A program made the position numbers and the translations under genes. The notes below the pieces were generated by a model, which did not search any database, was not told the DNA's origin, and saw only the letters and a program-made list of their open reading frames with translations. This document shows, piece by piece, positions 11,201-21,994 of a stretch of 64,000 bases of DNA. Positions within the stretch are counted from its first letter, which is position 1; each line of letters begins with the position of its first letter. The stretch is from Eucommia ulmoides (Eukaryota; Streptophyta; Magnoliopsida; Garryales; Eucommiaceae), in the NCBI GenBank assembly GCA_016647705.1, contig CM028333.1, positions 11,048,616 to 11,112,615 on the forward strand, written 5' to 3'.

Positions 11201-11258
11201 GGTCGGTTTTTCTGCCACCTCTGGTATGGGCACCGGTTCTATCTCAACCGGTAAATGA
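7309..11258 (+). CDS. TIFY6B-like: JAZ/TIFY6-type jasmonate ZIM-domain repressor (7 exons)
   Basis: Exons by splice sites and phase are 7309-7384, 8280-8419, 8949-9169, 9310-9400, 9955-10249, 10820-10877 and 11132-11258, giving 335 aa. The N-terminus MERDFMGLNSKDSL matches the JAZ3/TIFY6 start. The ZIM/TIFY motif (TIFYGG, about residues 159-164) mediates dimerisation and NINJA binding. The Jas motif (about 278-301, PQARKASLARFLEKRKER...PY) binds MYC factors and the COI1-JA-Ile receptor. The protein acts in the nucleus as a transcriptional repressor degraded on jasmonate perception. The middle region seems shorter than in some relatives, and the ends of exons 2 and 3 are the least certain (a weak AAG|GTTATT donor and an unusual acceptor at 8948). 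The last intron splits the Jas motif, as usual in this family. Confidence 0.93.
8220..8276. repeat. Poly-T tracts in JAZ intron 1
   Basis: About 29 T residues (8220-8248) and a second T run (8265-8276) directly precede the exon 2 acceptor, where they can serve as an extended polypyrimidine tract. They are also prone to assembly or length error. Confidence 0.8.
8510..8524. repeat. Poly-G run in JAZ intron 2
   Basis: A run of about 14 G residues follows a GTGCGCGCGCTG segment, some 90 bp after the exon 2 donor. It could form a quadruplex and is error-prone in sequencing. Confidence 0.8.
9490..9923. mobile_element. Tourist-like MITE in JAZ intron 4
   Basis: The left end GGTCCAGTTTGTTTTGTG matches the reverse complement of the right end (GGTCGCGGTGTTTGTTTAG). 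Flanking trinucleotides are TGA on the left and TAA on the right, compatible with a one-base-decayed TAA target duplication of PIF/Harbinger elements. The 434-bp interior is AT-rich with no coding capacity. Removing it leaves a short ordinary intron. Confidence 0.6.
10938..11083. mobile_element. Short Tourist-like MITE in JAZ intron 6
   Basis: The 146-bp segment has imperfect inverted ends (GGCTGCATTTGGGTTCG and, reversed, GGAAGCGTTTGGTAGC) and is flanked by TAA on both sides (10935-10937 and 11084-11086). It occupies most of the intron that splits the Jas motif. Confidence 0.65.
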
Positions 11259-13465
11259 CAGTAATACCCTTTATATCCTAAGGACCAAAATCGAACTATT
11301 CGATCATATGCAAATTATGTAGCAAATCTAAATCTGTAAGCAATTTTAGTTATTTTGTTGGTCATTTGAAGCCTAGAAGCAATATGGCTTTTGTTGTTGT
11401 CTTCTGATGATCACTTTAATCTGAATTTGTTAAGACTATTGATGTTTCACCAAACGAACTTCTCCCATGTATAATAGATGAAGACGCTTTATATTTATGG
11501 AAAATTAGTTGATTTTCTTTCAAACTAGTCAATCATGTTATTTTATATTTTTGAATAGTTTTTAGTCAATTAGTTTAAATTTATTGTTGATTTTCACATC
11601 GTTTATCTCGAGTCATATATAAAATTTAGAACAATTCTTATCTTATAAGGCGGCTTCTGAGATTGAGTTAGGTTCATTGGGTCAGGACATTGTAGCTATC
11701 CTTGGATTGGACAAATTATACGAAGAGGATTGTTTAACCATAGCAAGAGCGCGAAAAATTTCGTACATGTTATCAGAGACAAAATTCTTGTCTAATGTTG
11801 GGTGTGTTGAATTCCACATTGATGTTGAGTCCTCCTAATATTCGTTTGTAGTGGTTTGTCGAAAAGTTTATCCTGCACGTGAGGGGTATCTTGAATCTCC
11901 CATCAATGTTGAGTCTTTTCCTCGATATCCATTTCCAGTGGCTTGTCAAAAGTCCACCCTATGCGTGAGGGGACGAGTTGAATTCTACATCGCTTGTGTT
12001 ATCTAATCTAAGCTATATATAAAATTTAGGACAATTCCTATCTTACAAGGTTTTTTTTGAGATAGAGTTAGGCTCATTGGTTTCTTACATTTATCGAGAC
12101 AATGTTAATTAGATATAGAATTTGCATTTGATATGGTGGTTGATGGCAAGCCAATGACCAGTGACAGAGATCTAGAGATTGAAGTCCAGTGATCGATGGT
12201 GGAGGTTCGGCAACAGGGAACAAGTAATGGCGAGGACAAAGTGGATTATGTAAGTGAGTGTCATAGCTAATTTAAATTAAAGATAAATTAGTAAGAAAAA
12301 AAAAAAAAAAAACCGTTCTATAAGTAAAATAAAAATACTAAAATCCAGAAGTTGAGGACTATCTTGTTGATAAATTTTATAAGTTGGGGGTGTGTGAGGA
12401 AATTAAAAGTATTGAGTGGGTGATGAATTTGCATCACTTGTTTTGTAAGCACAATTTTCACATGCATAGGCTAGTTGGGTGTTGAGTGGATGACAGTTTT
12501 CTTTCTTATCTTCTTTATTACATGGCTTGACCATGTGGTGCTAGTGTGCCTTGTAAGAATACTGAAGATGGGTGGCTATTAATCTTTGTGAATGAATACT
12601 TTTTAAAATATCTTCAATTTATTGCGTCTCTCAAATTGGTCCCTATAACTTTTTTTTTTTGTCAAATTAAAAAATTCAATTATAATTTTTTTTATAAAAT
12701 TTTAAAAAATTAACATAAATTAATTTATTTTGATTATGTAACCAAAACATTTATATGGACTTAATTTTTTGTTTAATCATTATCCTAATATAATTCACCT
12801 AATCACTAATCATAATAATAAGTTATATAAGATTTTTAATAACTTTTTTATTATTTAACTTTATTATTCCAACTTGACGCCAAGTATAATAACTCATTTC
12901 ATATATAGACTATTTTGGGAAGTCACATAAATTCGACGTGAGATTCTAATCTTCACCATCGCGTGCAATCAGGCCTTGCACGTAATGTGATCAAATTACA
13001 AAAAAGACAAGACAAGCATTCAAACAATTGAAAATCAACAAACAAAACTTCTCAAACCTAACTCTGATAACATGTCATGAGCTTTCAACTTAAAAGCATA
13101 TAACATCAAGTGGAAAAACTCTTTCCATATGTAAACTATTTTGAGAAATTTTACAAATTCAATGTGTGATTCTAGCCCTTATAAATAAGGGAGTAATGCA
13201 TTAGTGCATATATAAAATAAATTAATTAATTAATGAAAAACAAGTAGAGATATATGGAGTAAACTAAGGACTCCAATAAATTTAATTTAAGTTAAATATC
13301 TATATTTTATTTTTGTTGTAACATATATGTATATTTTTTTATTAAGTATTATATTTTTTATACATTATATTTCAATTAAATAATTATATTAAATTATAAA
13401 CTTTTGATAATTTAACTTTAAAAAAATAAAATAAAATAAATATGACAATTGAATGTTAGAGTCGG
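11259..13465. other. Intergenic region with decayed LTR-type repeats
   Basis: No gene is supported. The segment ATAAAATTTAGAACAATTCT...GAGTTAGGTTCATTGG (about 11610-11690) recurs near 12009-12090. Between them, about 11800-12000, are diverged tandem units with GTGAGGGG...TTGAATTC. The phrase GTAAACTATTTTGAGAAA-like occurs near 12908 and 13122, and CTCTGATAACATG at about 13062 looks like a minus-strand primer-binding-site edge. These are best read as remnants of old LTR elements. The remainder is AT-rich and featureless. Confidence 0.45.
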
Positions 13466-13469
13466 CGCT

Positions 13470-13697
13470 AACTACACCAGAGGTGTTAGTCCAACTAGTA
13501 AGGAGAGATATTTAATTTCTTTTTCAACTAGGGTTCGACTTTTCTGAGGAGCACTCTGAGAATTAAATCTTGAATGCACCAGGTCGATATGAGATAGTGC
13601 GCCCTTAAGATCGTCCAGTGAGATAATTAATTGAGATGCACATAAGTTGGTCCGGACAGATCTTACCGTATAACCCAAAAAAAAAAAAAAAAAAAAG
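13470..13697 (+). mobile_element. tRNA-derived SINE candidate
   Basis: The segment has an A-box-like TTAGTCCAACTAGTAAGG near 13478 and a B-box-like GGTTCGACT at 13532-13540, then a body and an 18-20 base poly-A tail (about 13678-13696). A diverged relative of its body lies at about 14215-14340. Size (about 228 bp), internal Pol III-like boxes and A tail fit a plant SINE. The family is not identified. Confidence 0.6.
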
Positions 13698-14156
13698 TCA
13701 AGGCTAACCATTTAAAATGTACCTTTTTCTTTTGCCCTTTCTTTTATTTTTTATTCTCTATGTTTTTCTCTTCTAACCCCCACTACTCTTCATATATTAA
13801 AATTGAAAAATGTAAGGACGTAATTGAAAAAGTAAAAGTTTAAAGGATCAATTTGGAAGTACCTCGAAACGTTGAGGACCCATTAAAAGAGAATTCGTTT
13901 TTTATATTTTCTCGTTGGTCACGTTAGTCACGATTATTTGTAAAGTAGGGGTGTGGGACCAGTGAGTGTGATGGGTACGTGACATGTCTCCTTTTGTCAA
14001 AAGCCAATGAGTGGATGCGGTTTGTGTAATATAAGGTTAAGGTCATAGGTGTTGCCACTTTGAGAACCAATGGTGTCTTTTTCCATTGCTTCCTAAATAT
14101 CAACGCCTTGTGCCACTACAACATAAAATAAAAAAAATGAAAGGTTAGTCTGGTTC

Positions 14157-14158
<2 letters not shown>

Positions 14159-14209
<51 letters not shown>
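14159..14209. repeat. (AT)n microsatellite
   Basis: About 25 uninterrupted AT dinucleotides. Confidence 0.95.
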
Positions 14210-14210
<1 letters not shown>

Positions 14211-14214
14211 CAAG

Positions 14215-14345
14215 CAGAATTTAACATTCTGAAAATACAACTTTGAATTCAACAAGTCGATATGGAGAAATACATTTTTAAAATCGTCTAGAGAAGTGAC
14301 CGGTGAAGACGCGTATAATTTAACCCTGTCAGAACTTTTTGTATG
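14215..14345 (+). mobile_element. Diverged SINE fragment related to 13470-13697
   Basis: The blocks CAACAAGTCGATATGGAGA and AAATCGTCTAGAGAAGTGA correspond in order and spacing to the first copy's CACCAGGTCGATATGAGA and AGATCGTCCAGTGAGAT. The 5' part has been replaced or expanded by the adjacent AT microsatellite, and no clear A tail remains. Confidence 0.5.
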
Positions 14346-14429
14346 ACAAAAAATAGATGAAATAAAAAACGGTGAATTTCACTCACACCATTTTACAAAA
14401 CTAGCAATTAGATCCTAAAGTAAACTCAA

Positions 14430-14840
14430 GATTATTTTTTTATATATACAATACACTAAAATTATTCATTTATCATTACATATTTTTTAATTAATCGTTA
14501 ATTTTTAATTGTTATATTTTTACTTTATGTTTTTCTGTTTTTTATTTTTATTTTCTGATTTTTGTTTTATCTTTTTTTACCATTTTTTATTTTTATTTTT
14601 AGTTTGCTTGTTTTCGATATCTAATTTTCGGTTTTCATTTTTCATTCTTTGTTTTATGCTTATACTTTTTGTTTTGATTTTTTTTTTTGGTGTTTGTCTT
14701 TTGTTTTGTATTTTTCGTTGTTTTGATTTTTGTTTACTATTTTTTTGCTTTTGATTTTTTTTTTTCTCTCATTATTTTGTGTTTTTTGTTTTCAATATTT
14801 TTATGTCTTTTTTATTGTTTTATCCTCTATAGAGAGATAC
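14430..14840. repeat. Low-complexity pyrimidine-rich MITE-like segment
   Basis: Long T-rich text (TTTTTATTTTTATTTT-type) resembles segments at about 32560-33000 and 52200-52480, which also have A-rich halves able to pair. Open frames here (14509-14754) encode only F/L/I-rich strings and are not genes. No terminal repeats could be fixed for this copy. Confidence 0.35.
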
Positions 14841-14989
14841 AATAGTAAATTATCCACCATTATAGTTTGGTTACTGTATTAATATGTCAAAGTTCAATTT
14901 TTAGTCATCTCTCAATTAATGCCTATTGACATTTAACAGTAATGCTCTTCCGTGATTTGAAGATGTTGGTGCTTAAAATTGGTCAACAC

Positions 14990-15480
14990 TCTTAACTGGT
15001 CTGAAATACATCTATATGTAGCTTTCTTATTGAGGTGGAGTTCAATTCTTCGATGGGTTGTGCTCACTGTGCAGTCTGTAGTCAACAGTCAATAGTCAAC
15101 GTTCTCTTCAATCCAAGTTCGTACCTATATAAAGACCCATTATAGTGTACCCAACGAAATTTCTCCGATGTAAGAATAAGAGCTCGAGGGAAAAAAATAC
15201 ATATTTGTTTTAAGTGGGGTAGTTGAACCTTACCTTGGGCATTGAATGCTATTTATAAGAGATGAGACTGATTAGTTCCGAAAAATTAGGATCTTAAGCG
15301 TAGTCAATTACGGTAAACTAATGCGTGGCCAATGAGGAGGCACTTGGCATGGATTAAGCCATTGGGCCTAGTCTTTTGGCCCATTAGGAGGAGCTCATGG
15401 GTTAGCCCAGATGAATAAGAGGCAGAGTCCAACCCACAAGAACGACGGAGCCTTCTCTAGCTGTACCTAAGGGCGTTGCC
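14990..15480 (-). mobile_element. LTR remnant, Tat-like, minus orientation
   Basis: On minus, TTATAAATAGCATTCAATGC (box at 15250-15257) is followed by CTTATTCTTACATCGGAG, the same TATA plus CTTAYTCTTAC-CGGAG layout as the LTR near 6196-6310. The TGGGCC-rich part near 15360-15410 also resembles 6040-6100. Ends and target duplications were not found, so it is probably a truncated or solo LTR. Confidence 0.45.
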
Positions 15481-16675
15481 CATAAATCGCTTTGCCCATA
15501 ATTATTTGTGCATTAATTAGGAAAAATATATATATATATATATAAGAAGAAGAAGAGGAAAGAAATTGAATAAGGCACTATTCAATTAATTAGAATATTA
15601 GTTAATTAGAAAAGAAAGAAATTTAATTAAAACAAATAGGTCACTACTCAATTAATTAGAATATTAGTGGGGCTTTGAAGGCACTATTCAATTAATTAAA
15701 ATATTAGTAGAGTTTGAAACAATCTTAACCGTTGTTTTTATTAGAGTGAGGAGATAAGAGGAAATGACAATATTCAATCGTGGTTTATTCATAGAGTTTG
15801 TCTTCCAATTTTAGGTATTACATATAAATTTTATATATTGTCAATACTTTATTCATTATTTCGGCCTTCGTAGTATTGATGGTTTATATATCTCACGGTA
15901 GACGTGAACCCGGAGAAGGAAAACTTTGAGCACGACTAATCTTGGTAAAATATCCGCGATGCTCCAAACTTTCAATTCTTCAATCAATACCTGCAAAACA
16001 TAGAAAAAATACTTAAGATATTGGTGTAATATCAGCTAAATACCCACTGACGTGAGTAAATTAATAAGGAATTGAATGGAATTAGAATTGTTATTAACAA
16101 GCATACATATAAGTAAAATTCATGCCTAATTCCCATTGATTTGGGTAGAATGAATCAAACCGAATCTGATTCTATCCATTAATCAGTTCAAATATTACAC
16201 TATTATGAGCCGTAGTTTCTTGGCCCGAATTAATAATTATTTACTCACCATACTTTATACGATATGGGTATTCCCATTTAGGCCCATCCCCCATTTAGGC
16301 CTATTCTGACATACACAACAATATCGGTTTGGGGCATAAATTAAGGCACGACACGTCGACAGACAAAGCCGTTATGGGACAACACCAATGTGTGTTGGAA
16401 ATTGTAGAGGTGATACTATGCACAATACTAGGATCGGTGTCATAGGCGCGACATGACACCGGTTAAGACCTTGACACGGGTCCAAGGCAACAAATGTTGT
16501 ATGCAGCGGCACGCGTTAGAAAAACGGGGTGTAGTTAGACAATACTGGTGGACATTGGGCGACATTGGAACAAGGTGTTGGGCATGCGTTGAAAAAATAG
16601 TGCATTGTTGGGCAATGTTGGTGCACATTGGCGGCATTGGCATATGATGCAAGACAATCCTAGGTAGGGCGTTAG
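15481..16675. other. Older repeat region, left side of the gypsy A insertion
   Basis: No gene is supported. An AATTAATTAGAATATTAGT motif repeats between about 15580 and 15710. 15955-16320 matches 26455-26579 plus 28886-29110 in order. 16330-16675, with CATAGGCGCGACATGA, resembles the text just right of gypsy A (GGGCGCGACATGAAAC at about 25570). The stretch seems to be part of an older duplicated repeat into which gypsy A and the solo LTR inserted. Confidence 0.5.
16671..16675. repeat. Target-site duplication GTTAG (left) of gypsy A
   Basis: GTTAG directly precedes the LTR start TGTCACACC and is matched by GTTAG at 25552-25556. Confidence 0.9.
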
Positions 16676-18513
16676 TGTCACACCCCTTCTTAGGCTCCCA
16701 TCACTCGAGGCCGAGCGTGACGTCGACTTGATGTTACTTGACCGATCAACAAATATACATATATATATATATACATGCACTGCTATATTTTTTTTCCAAA
16801 AATATATTTACCCATTTCAAAATTTGGGAATACACATATCCCAAATATTTACAATAAAACTACAAAAAAACTGAACCTTCCACGATTCACATTTGTCCAG
16901 CCAACCTTCCAAAACGACACCACCTCTTAACTTTACCTAGTACTAATAGTGGACCCACTCCTAGTTGCGGCACCTGAAATCAAATATTTTATCAGTGTAC
17001 TGTCTTCATAATATAAAATCATTTCATGGATTAAGTATAATTATCAAATATCACTTTTCAAAATATAATATAATATAACTGTATATCATGCCAGGATAAA
17101 ATTCCACTGTCATCATTGCAATAAGATAATGTATTTAAATCAACGAATCCAACATTTCAATATATAATAAAATACCGCACTCATATTTCCTACTTGCCAT
17201 AAGATCGTTTTACCTCACGATCAGAAGTTATAACGGTACTGTAACCTGTACAACTATGACATCTAAAGTGACTATTAGTGTCAGAGCTATTAATATCCCC
17301 AATGGTAGGGGTAGTCATCTGCATGATTTGCACACCCGACAGGTCCACATATATCCACCATGCAGGACTTGCCTGACAGGTAACAACAAATATCCACCCT
17401 GCAGGATTTGCCTGACAGATAACAACATATATCCACCCTGCAAGTCTTGCCTGACAGGTAATCCATATCTCGCAGGACATGCCCTCCTAACAAGGAAACA
17501 ACTATGGCATAGTCAGATAATAAAATCCACTTTCCACCTTTAAAAATTTACTTGATCCACATAAGTTATAGAACTGTCCATTTTAATAAATATTTTTTTT
17601 CGACAATTTATACAAAAATATAATTTTTTAATTTACATAAAAAACAATACACTCACCTCATTTTTCACTTTACCCAAAAATATTGTTGCCGAAATACTAC
17701 GCGGGCGGCGTCGCCTGTGAACCTAACAACCATAGGGCCTAAATTAATAATTTATTTAAAATAAATCTTTGTAATGCGTGACCCTAAAATGCAGACTTTT
17801 CTATTCTCCAAATTTTTTATTATACGAAATTATTATACGTCTAATTTTCTATGTCAATATTAATTGTACGAAAATTATTATAGTAATAATTACAAAAATT
17901 TCGTGTTAATAATTTAATTTGTAGAAAAATATTAATCGACTGTTAAAATTTTTATTAGTCGACGAAATACTAAAAATTATCGTTTAATGAAATTTACAAT
18001 TCTATTTTAATTTGTATTCTTCGCAAATTTGATATATTTATACCTATTATATTTCTCGAACCCATGTATATATTTTTTACATATAAATATATATGTATAC
18101 TTGTCCGTATAAATAATCACATGAATTAAACGTGCGAAATATTTTATTTTTAATAATATATATGTATATATATATTTACATACACACGCCTGCATATATG
18201 TATATATATGTGTGTGTGTGTGTGGACATTCCCATTTTTTCTCCTTTTTTTTTTTCTTTTGGTGCATGATCAAGACACGTGGGTCCTCTTTTACCCACAT
18301 TTTCCTTGATTTTATCCTTTCTTTTCCTTTCTTTTCATTTTTTTTTTTGGATCAACTAGTAAGAGCTAAAATTACATAAAAATTCCCTTAACTTTTTAAC
18401 ATTTAATTTAAACCAACTTAAATTAGTATTTAAAAATGGCAATTGACCCCCTAAATATTATTATTTTATCTTCTTTTTTTTTTTAAATTAAACTTTTAAA
18501 TACTGTAATAACC
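16676..18513 (-). repeat. 3' LTR of gypsy A (truncated on the inner side)
   Basis: It aligns with 23347-25404 along its whole length, apart from a 125-bp insertion in the other copy. It lacks the counterpart of 25405-25551, so the polypurine tract abuts position 148 of the LTR. It carries roughly 45-bp tandem units with TGCAGGACTTGCCTGACAGG (about 17330-17490) and a short GT microsatellite at about 18208-18223. Confidence 0.9.
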
Positions 18514-18535
18514 CTTCTCCCCTAAAAGAAATTTC
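18514..18535 (-). promoter_or_regulatory. Polypurine tract of gypsy A
   Basis: On minus the sequence GACGAAATTTCTTTTAGGGG followed by AGAAG lies just before the 3' LTR. The GGGACGAAATTT...GGGG form is typical of Del/Tekay-type elements, where the tract primes plus-strand DNA synthesis. Confidence 0.7.
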
Positions 18536-18555
18536 GTCCCGAAATTTTAGTTACC

Positions 18556-19868
18556 TTAAACGAATAAATGCGGATATTTATTCCTCATCTCATCTTCTCG
18601 CTCTCACGTCGCTTCCTCCACCAAGTGACTATGTCATAGCACTTTCACCAATGGAATCGTTTTTGTCCGCAACATTTGATCCTTATAGTTCAGAATCTAT
18701 ATTGACTCCTCAACGTATGTCAAATCATCTTTCAATTCGATTGGTTGAGAAGTCAACACATGCGAAGGATCTGGCACATATTTATTAAGCATTGACAAGT
18801 GGAAAACGTCGTGTAATCTGGATAATTCTGGTGGTAGGGCTAGTCGATAGGCCGTCGTGCCAACCCGTTCTAGAATCTTGTATGGCCCGATATACCTCGG
18901 ACTCAGCTTCTCCTTCTTTCCGAATCTCATTATGCCCTTCCACGGAGATATACGTAAAAACACATAGTCACCCACTTCAAATTCTAACTCTCGCCTACGC
19001 TTGTCAGCATAACTTTTTTGCCAACTCTCAGCATTCTTCAGTCTTCCCTGAATCACCTTCACCTTGTCCGCCGTCATCTAGGCTATATCCGACATTAATA
19101 ATTTTTGTTCTCCCACTTCAATCCAACAGACTGAAGTTCTGTATCTCCTATCATATAAGGCTTTATATGGTGCCATCTCGATTACCGAATGATAACTATT
19201 GTTATAGGCAAACTCCATCAACGTCAAATGATCATCCCAACTACCAGGAAATTCTAGAATAAAACCCCTTAACATATCTTCCAACGTCTGAATCGTACGT
19301 TCTGATTGGCCATCAGTCTGAGGATGAAAAGTTGTGCTAAAGTTCAACTTGGCACCCAAAGCAGCTTGGAGACTCGGTCATGATTTTGACGTAAATCTCG
19401 GATCTCTATCTGACACTATGGAAACTAGCGCGCCGTGCAATCGAACAATCTCATCAATATAAAATTTTGCATACTTATCCAGGGAGTACGTCGTTTTCAC
19501 TACTAGAAAATAGGCAGACTTGGTAAATTTATCAACAATTATCCAAATAGAGTTATGTCCCTTTTGAGTGCGAGGTATCCCGAAATAAAATCTATTGTGA
19601 TATATTCTCATTTTCACTCTGGGATAGATAAAGATTACAATAACCCACCTGGACGTTGGTGCTCGATCTTAACTTACTGACAAACGAGACACCTGGCAAC
19701 AAATTCCGCAATTTCTCTTTTCATTCCATTCCACCAATAGTATTCTCGCAAATCCCAATACATTTTGGTGTCGCCTGAGTGCATTGCGTATGCTAAGTTG
19801 TGCGCTTCCTCCAAGATGTCTTTCTTTAGATCGCCATTATTAGGTACACACGGTCTATTCTCAAACAT
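18556..19868 (-). pseudogene. Gypsy A integrase with chromodomain-like tail, broken
   Basis: Pieces in order on minus: an HHCC zinc-binding domain (19868-19674; AHNLAYAMH, then CLVCQ), the catalytic core split by frameshifts (19617-19378 with SDRDPRF; 19359-19078 with TFHPQTDGQSERTIQ), and the C-terminal GPY/F-like region (19077-18697; SPRYIGPYKILERVG, LHDVFHLSMLNKY). After the TAG at 18697 the frame continues as a chromodomain-like tail (about residues TIPLVKVL...EEATxERED) with two TGA codons where Trp is usual, ending at TAA 18556. The enzyme would insert element cDNA, and the tail would bind chromatin. It cannot be functional. Confidence 0.85.
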
Positions 19869-19907
19869 TAAAGCTTCATTATTATCCCTAACATGATAGT
19901 CGACTCT

Positions 19908-20498
19908 CTAACCATTCTTCACTTCATCTCTGATCTTTCCCAATTGGCCATTCAATTTTTGTGCCCCTATAATACGGTCGATTAATGTCAGTCTTAAAGT
20001 CAAAGTCACAAGCAACGCTGCCATCTGACCAACCACCAACTGGACTCGTAGAGATTTCAGCTCGGCATATAAATCAGTATGAACAACTTGAAGATATACA
20101 ATTGAACCTGTCAATTTTCGACTCAGCGCATCTGCTACAACATTAGCCTTTCCAGGATGATAGTAGATAGTGCAGTTATAATCCTTGATTAACTCTATCC
20201 AATGTCCCTGCCTCAGATTTAGTTCTTTCTGAGTAAACAAATATTTCACACTTTGATAGTCAGTGTATATTTCGCAAGTCTCGCCATACAGATAATATTT
20301 CCAGAGCTTCAAGGTAGACACAATTGTCGCCAACTCCAAATCCTGTGTCGGGTAGTTATGCTCATGATTCTTTAATTGTCGGGAGCCATATGCAATCACG
20401 TGACCATGTTGCATCAGTACACATCCTAGCTCCTGGTGTGAAGCATCATTGTAGATCACAAAGCCACCACCTTCTGTCGGGAGAGAAAGTATTGGCAC
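19908..20498 (-). pseudogene. Gypsy A RNase H domain
   Basis: The frame contains the RNase H acidic residues in YNDAS, DLELA and YTDYQS, then the connection-like [20 protein letters not shown] and ADALSRK blocks that precede integrase in Ty3/gypsy polyproteins. This stretch is open for 196 codons, but it is separated from RT and integrase by stops and frame changes. The enzyme would degrade the RNA strand of RNA-DNA hybrids during reverse transcription. Confidence 0.85.
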
Positions 20499-20599
20499 AT
20501 ATATCAGTCTATTCTTCAGCTCCTGGAAACTCTATTCATATTTATCGGTCCACTCGAATTTAGATTTCTTCCGGGTTAATCGAGTCAACGGGGTAGCTA

Positions 20600-21500
20600 T
20601 AACAGAAAATTCATATACAAACCAACGATAATAACCCGCCAATCCCAAGAAGTTTCGAACATCGGTCACACTTTTCGGCCTTTCCTATTGGACAACGGCT
20701 TCGACTTTCTTTAGGTCAACTCGAATACCATCCCCTGAGATAATATGCCCCAAGAATACAACTCTATCCAATCAAAATTCACATTTACTGAATTTTGCAT
20801 ACAGTTTCTTTTCTCGCAAAGTCTGCAACACGATCTTTGAGATGCTCTGCATGTTCTTCTTTATTTGGGGAATAGATCAATATATCATCAATGAACACGA
20901 TAATAAACTGATATAAGTAATGCTGGGAGATCTGATTCATCAAATCCATAAAGACAACAGGGGCATTCGTCAATCCAAACGGCATAACTAAAAATTCATA
21001 ATGCCCATACCTCGTACGGAATGCCGTTTTTGACACATCACTATCTCTGACTTTCAGTTAATGATATCCTAATCAAAGATCTATTTTGGAAAATACCCTG
21101 GCCTTCTGCAATTGGTCGAACAGATCATCAATTCTAGGCAGTGGGTATTTATTACGAATCGTCACCTTATTCAATTGCCTGTAATCAATACACATCCTCA
21201 GCGTGCATCCTTCTTCTTTACGAATAACACTGGGGCTCCCCACGGCGAAACACTAGGTTTGATAAACTCGCGGTCCAACAGATCTTGCAACTGAATCTTT
21301 AATTCCTTTAGTTTGGTAGGTGTCATATGATAGGGTGGAATTAATATAGAAGAAGTTTCTGGGAGTAACTCGATAGTGAATGCAATTTTCCTATCAACTG
21401 GCAACCTTGGTAATTCTTCTGGAAATACATCGGAAAAATCCCTGACCATTGGGATATCTGCCACCTGTATCTCATTCTGACTGGTGTCAATCACATGCAC
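20600..21500 (-). pseudogene. Gypsy A reverse transcriptase, frameshifted
   Basis: The N-terminal part (21500-21198) has FSDVFPEELPRLPVDR and [15 protein letters not shown]. After a stop and frame change at about 21198 the CIDYRQLN block follows, and 21036-20785 holds [16 protein letters not shown] and the catalytic FIDDILIYS. The polymerase signature is therefore still present, but the reading frame is broken at least twice, and again after 20785. The domain would copy element RNA into DNA. Confidence 0.88.
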
Positions 21501-21643
21501 GAGGTATCTCTATGATCCCTTCTTTAATAATTTTCTGGCCTCTAATACTGAAATCAAACTGATAAGGGTGATGATTCTGTCCCCCGAAAATACGAACTTC
21601 GGCTCACCTGCGACTTGAAAAGTAACTTCATTTTTAAAACAAT

Positions 21644-21946
21644 CTACTGTAGCATGATAGCCGAATACAAATCCATACCCAGTATCACATCAAAATCATA
21701 AATACTCAGGGGTAGTAGATCCACCGATAATTCTCTATCACCAATACGAAGCAAACTGTCTTTATACGCACTATATATCAACACGAACTCGCCCATAGGA
21801 GTAGAGATAATAATACTATGTGATAGAGAAATAGAAAATTTGTCTACATGCATCATAAAGATCGCCGAAACAAATGAATGAGTAGAACCGAGATTAATAA
21901 GTATATGTGCATATCTATCATATAAAGACATGATACTTGTAACCAT
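21644..21946 (-). pseudogene. Gypsy A aspartic protease domain, active-site Asp lost
   Basis: The frame reads AHILINLGSTHSFVS, then LPLSIYDFDVILGMDL, the typical flap and C-terminal strand of Ty3/gypsy proteases. The residue at the catalytic Asp of the D-S/P-G motif is Asn here (LINLGSTHSF), a single G-to-A change. The protease would cleave the Gag-Pol polyprotein. Together with flanking stops this shows loss of function. Confidence 0.8.
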
Positions 21947-21994
21947 ATCTGGGGTAGCCTAGGCATCCTTCCTAATAGTAGCAAATACATGTCC

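Noticed and set aside
14509..14754. 81-codon F/L/I-rich ORF
   Set aside because: It is low-complexity T-rich DNA.
16440..16780. Overlapping ORFs on both strands (Met/His/Pro- and Trp-rich)
   Set aside because: They cross the gypsy A LTR edge and target duplication and have no domain support.
19560..19617. Loss of the first catalytic Asp of the gypsy A integrase
   Set aside because: The Asp codon seems to survive in a neighbouring frame after a one-base shift, so a frameshift explains the reading better than a substitution.
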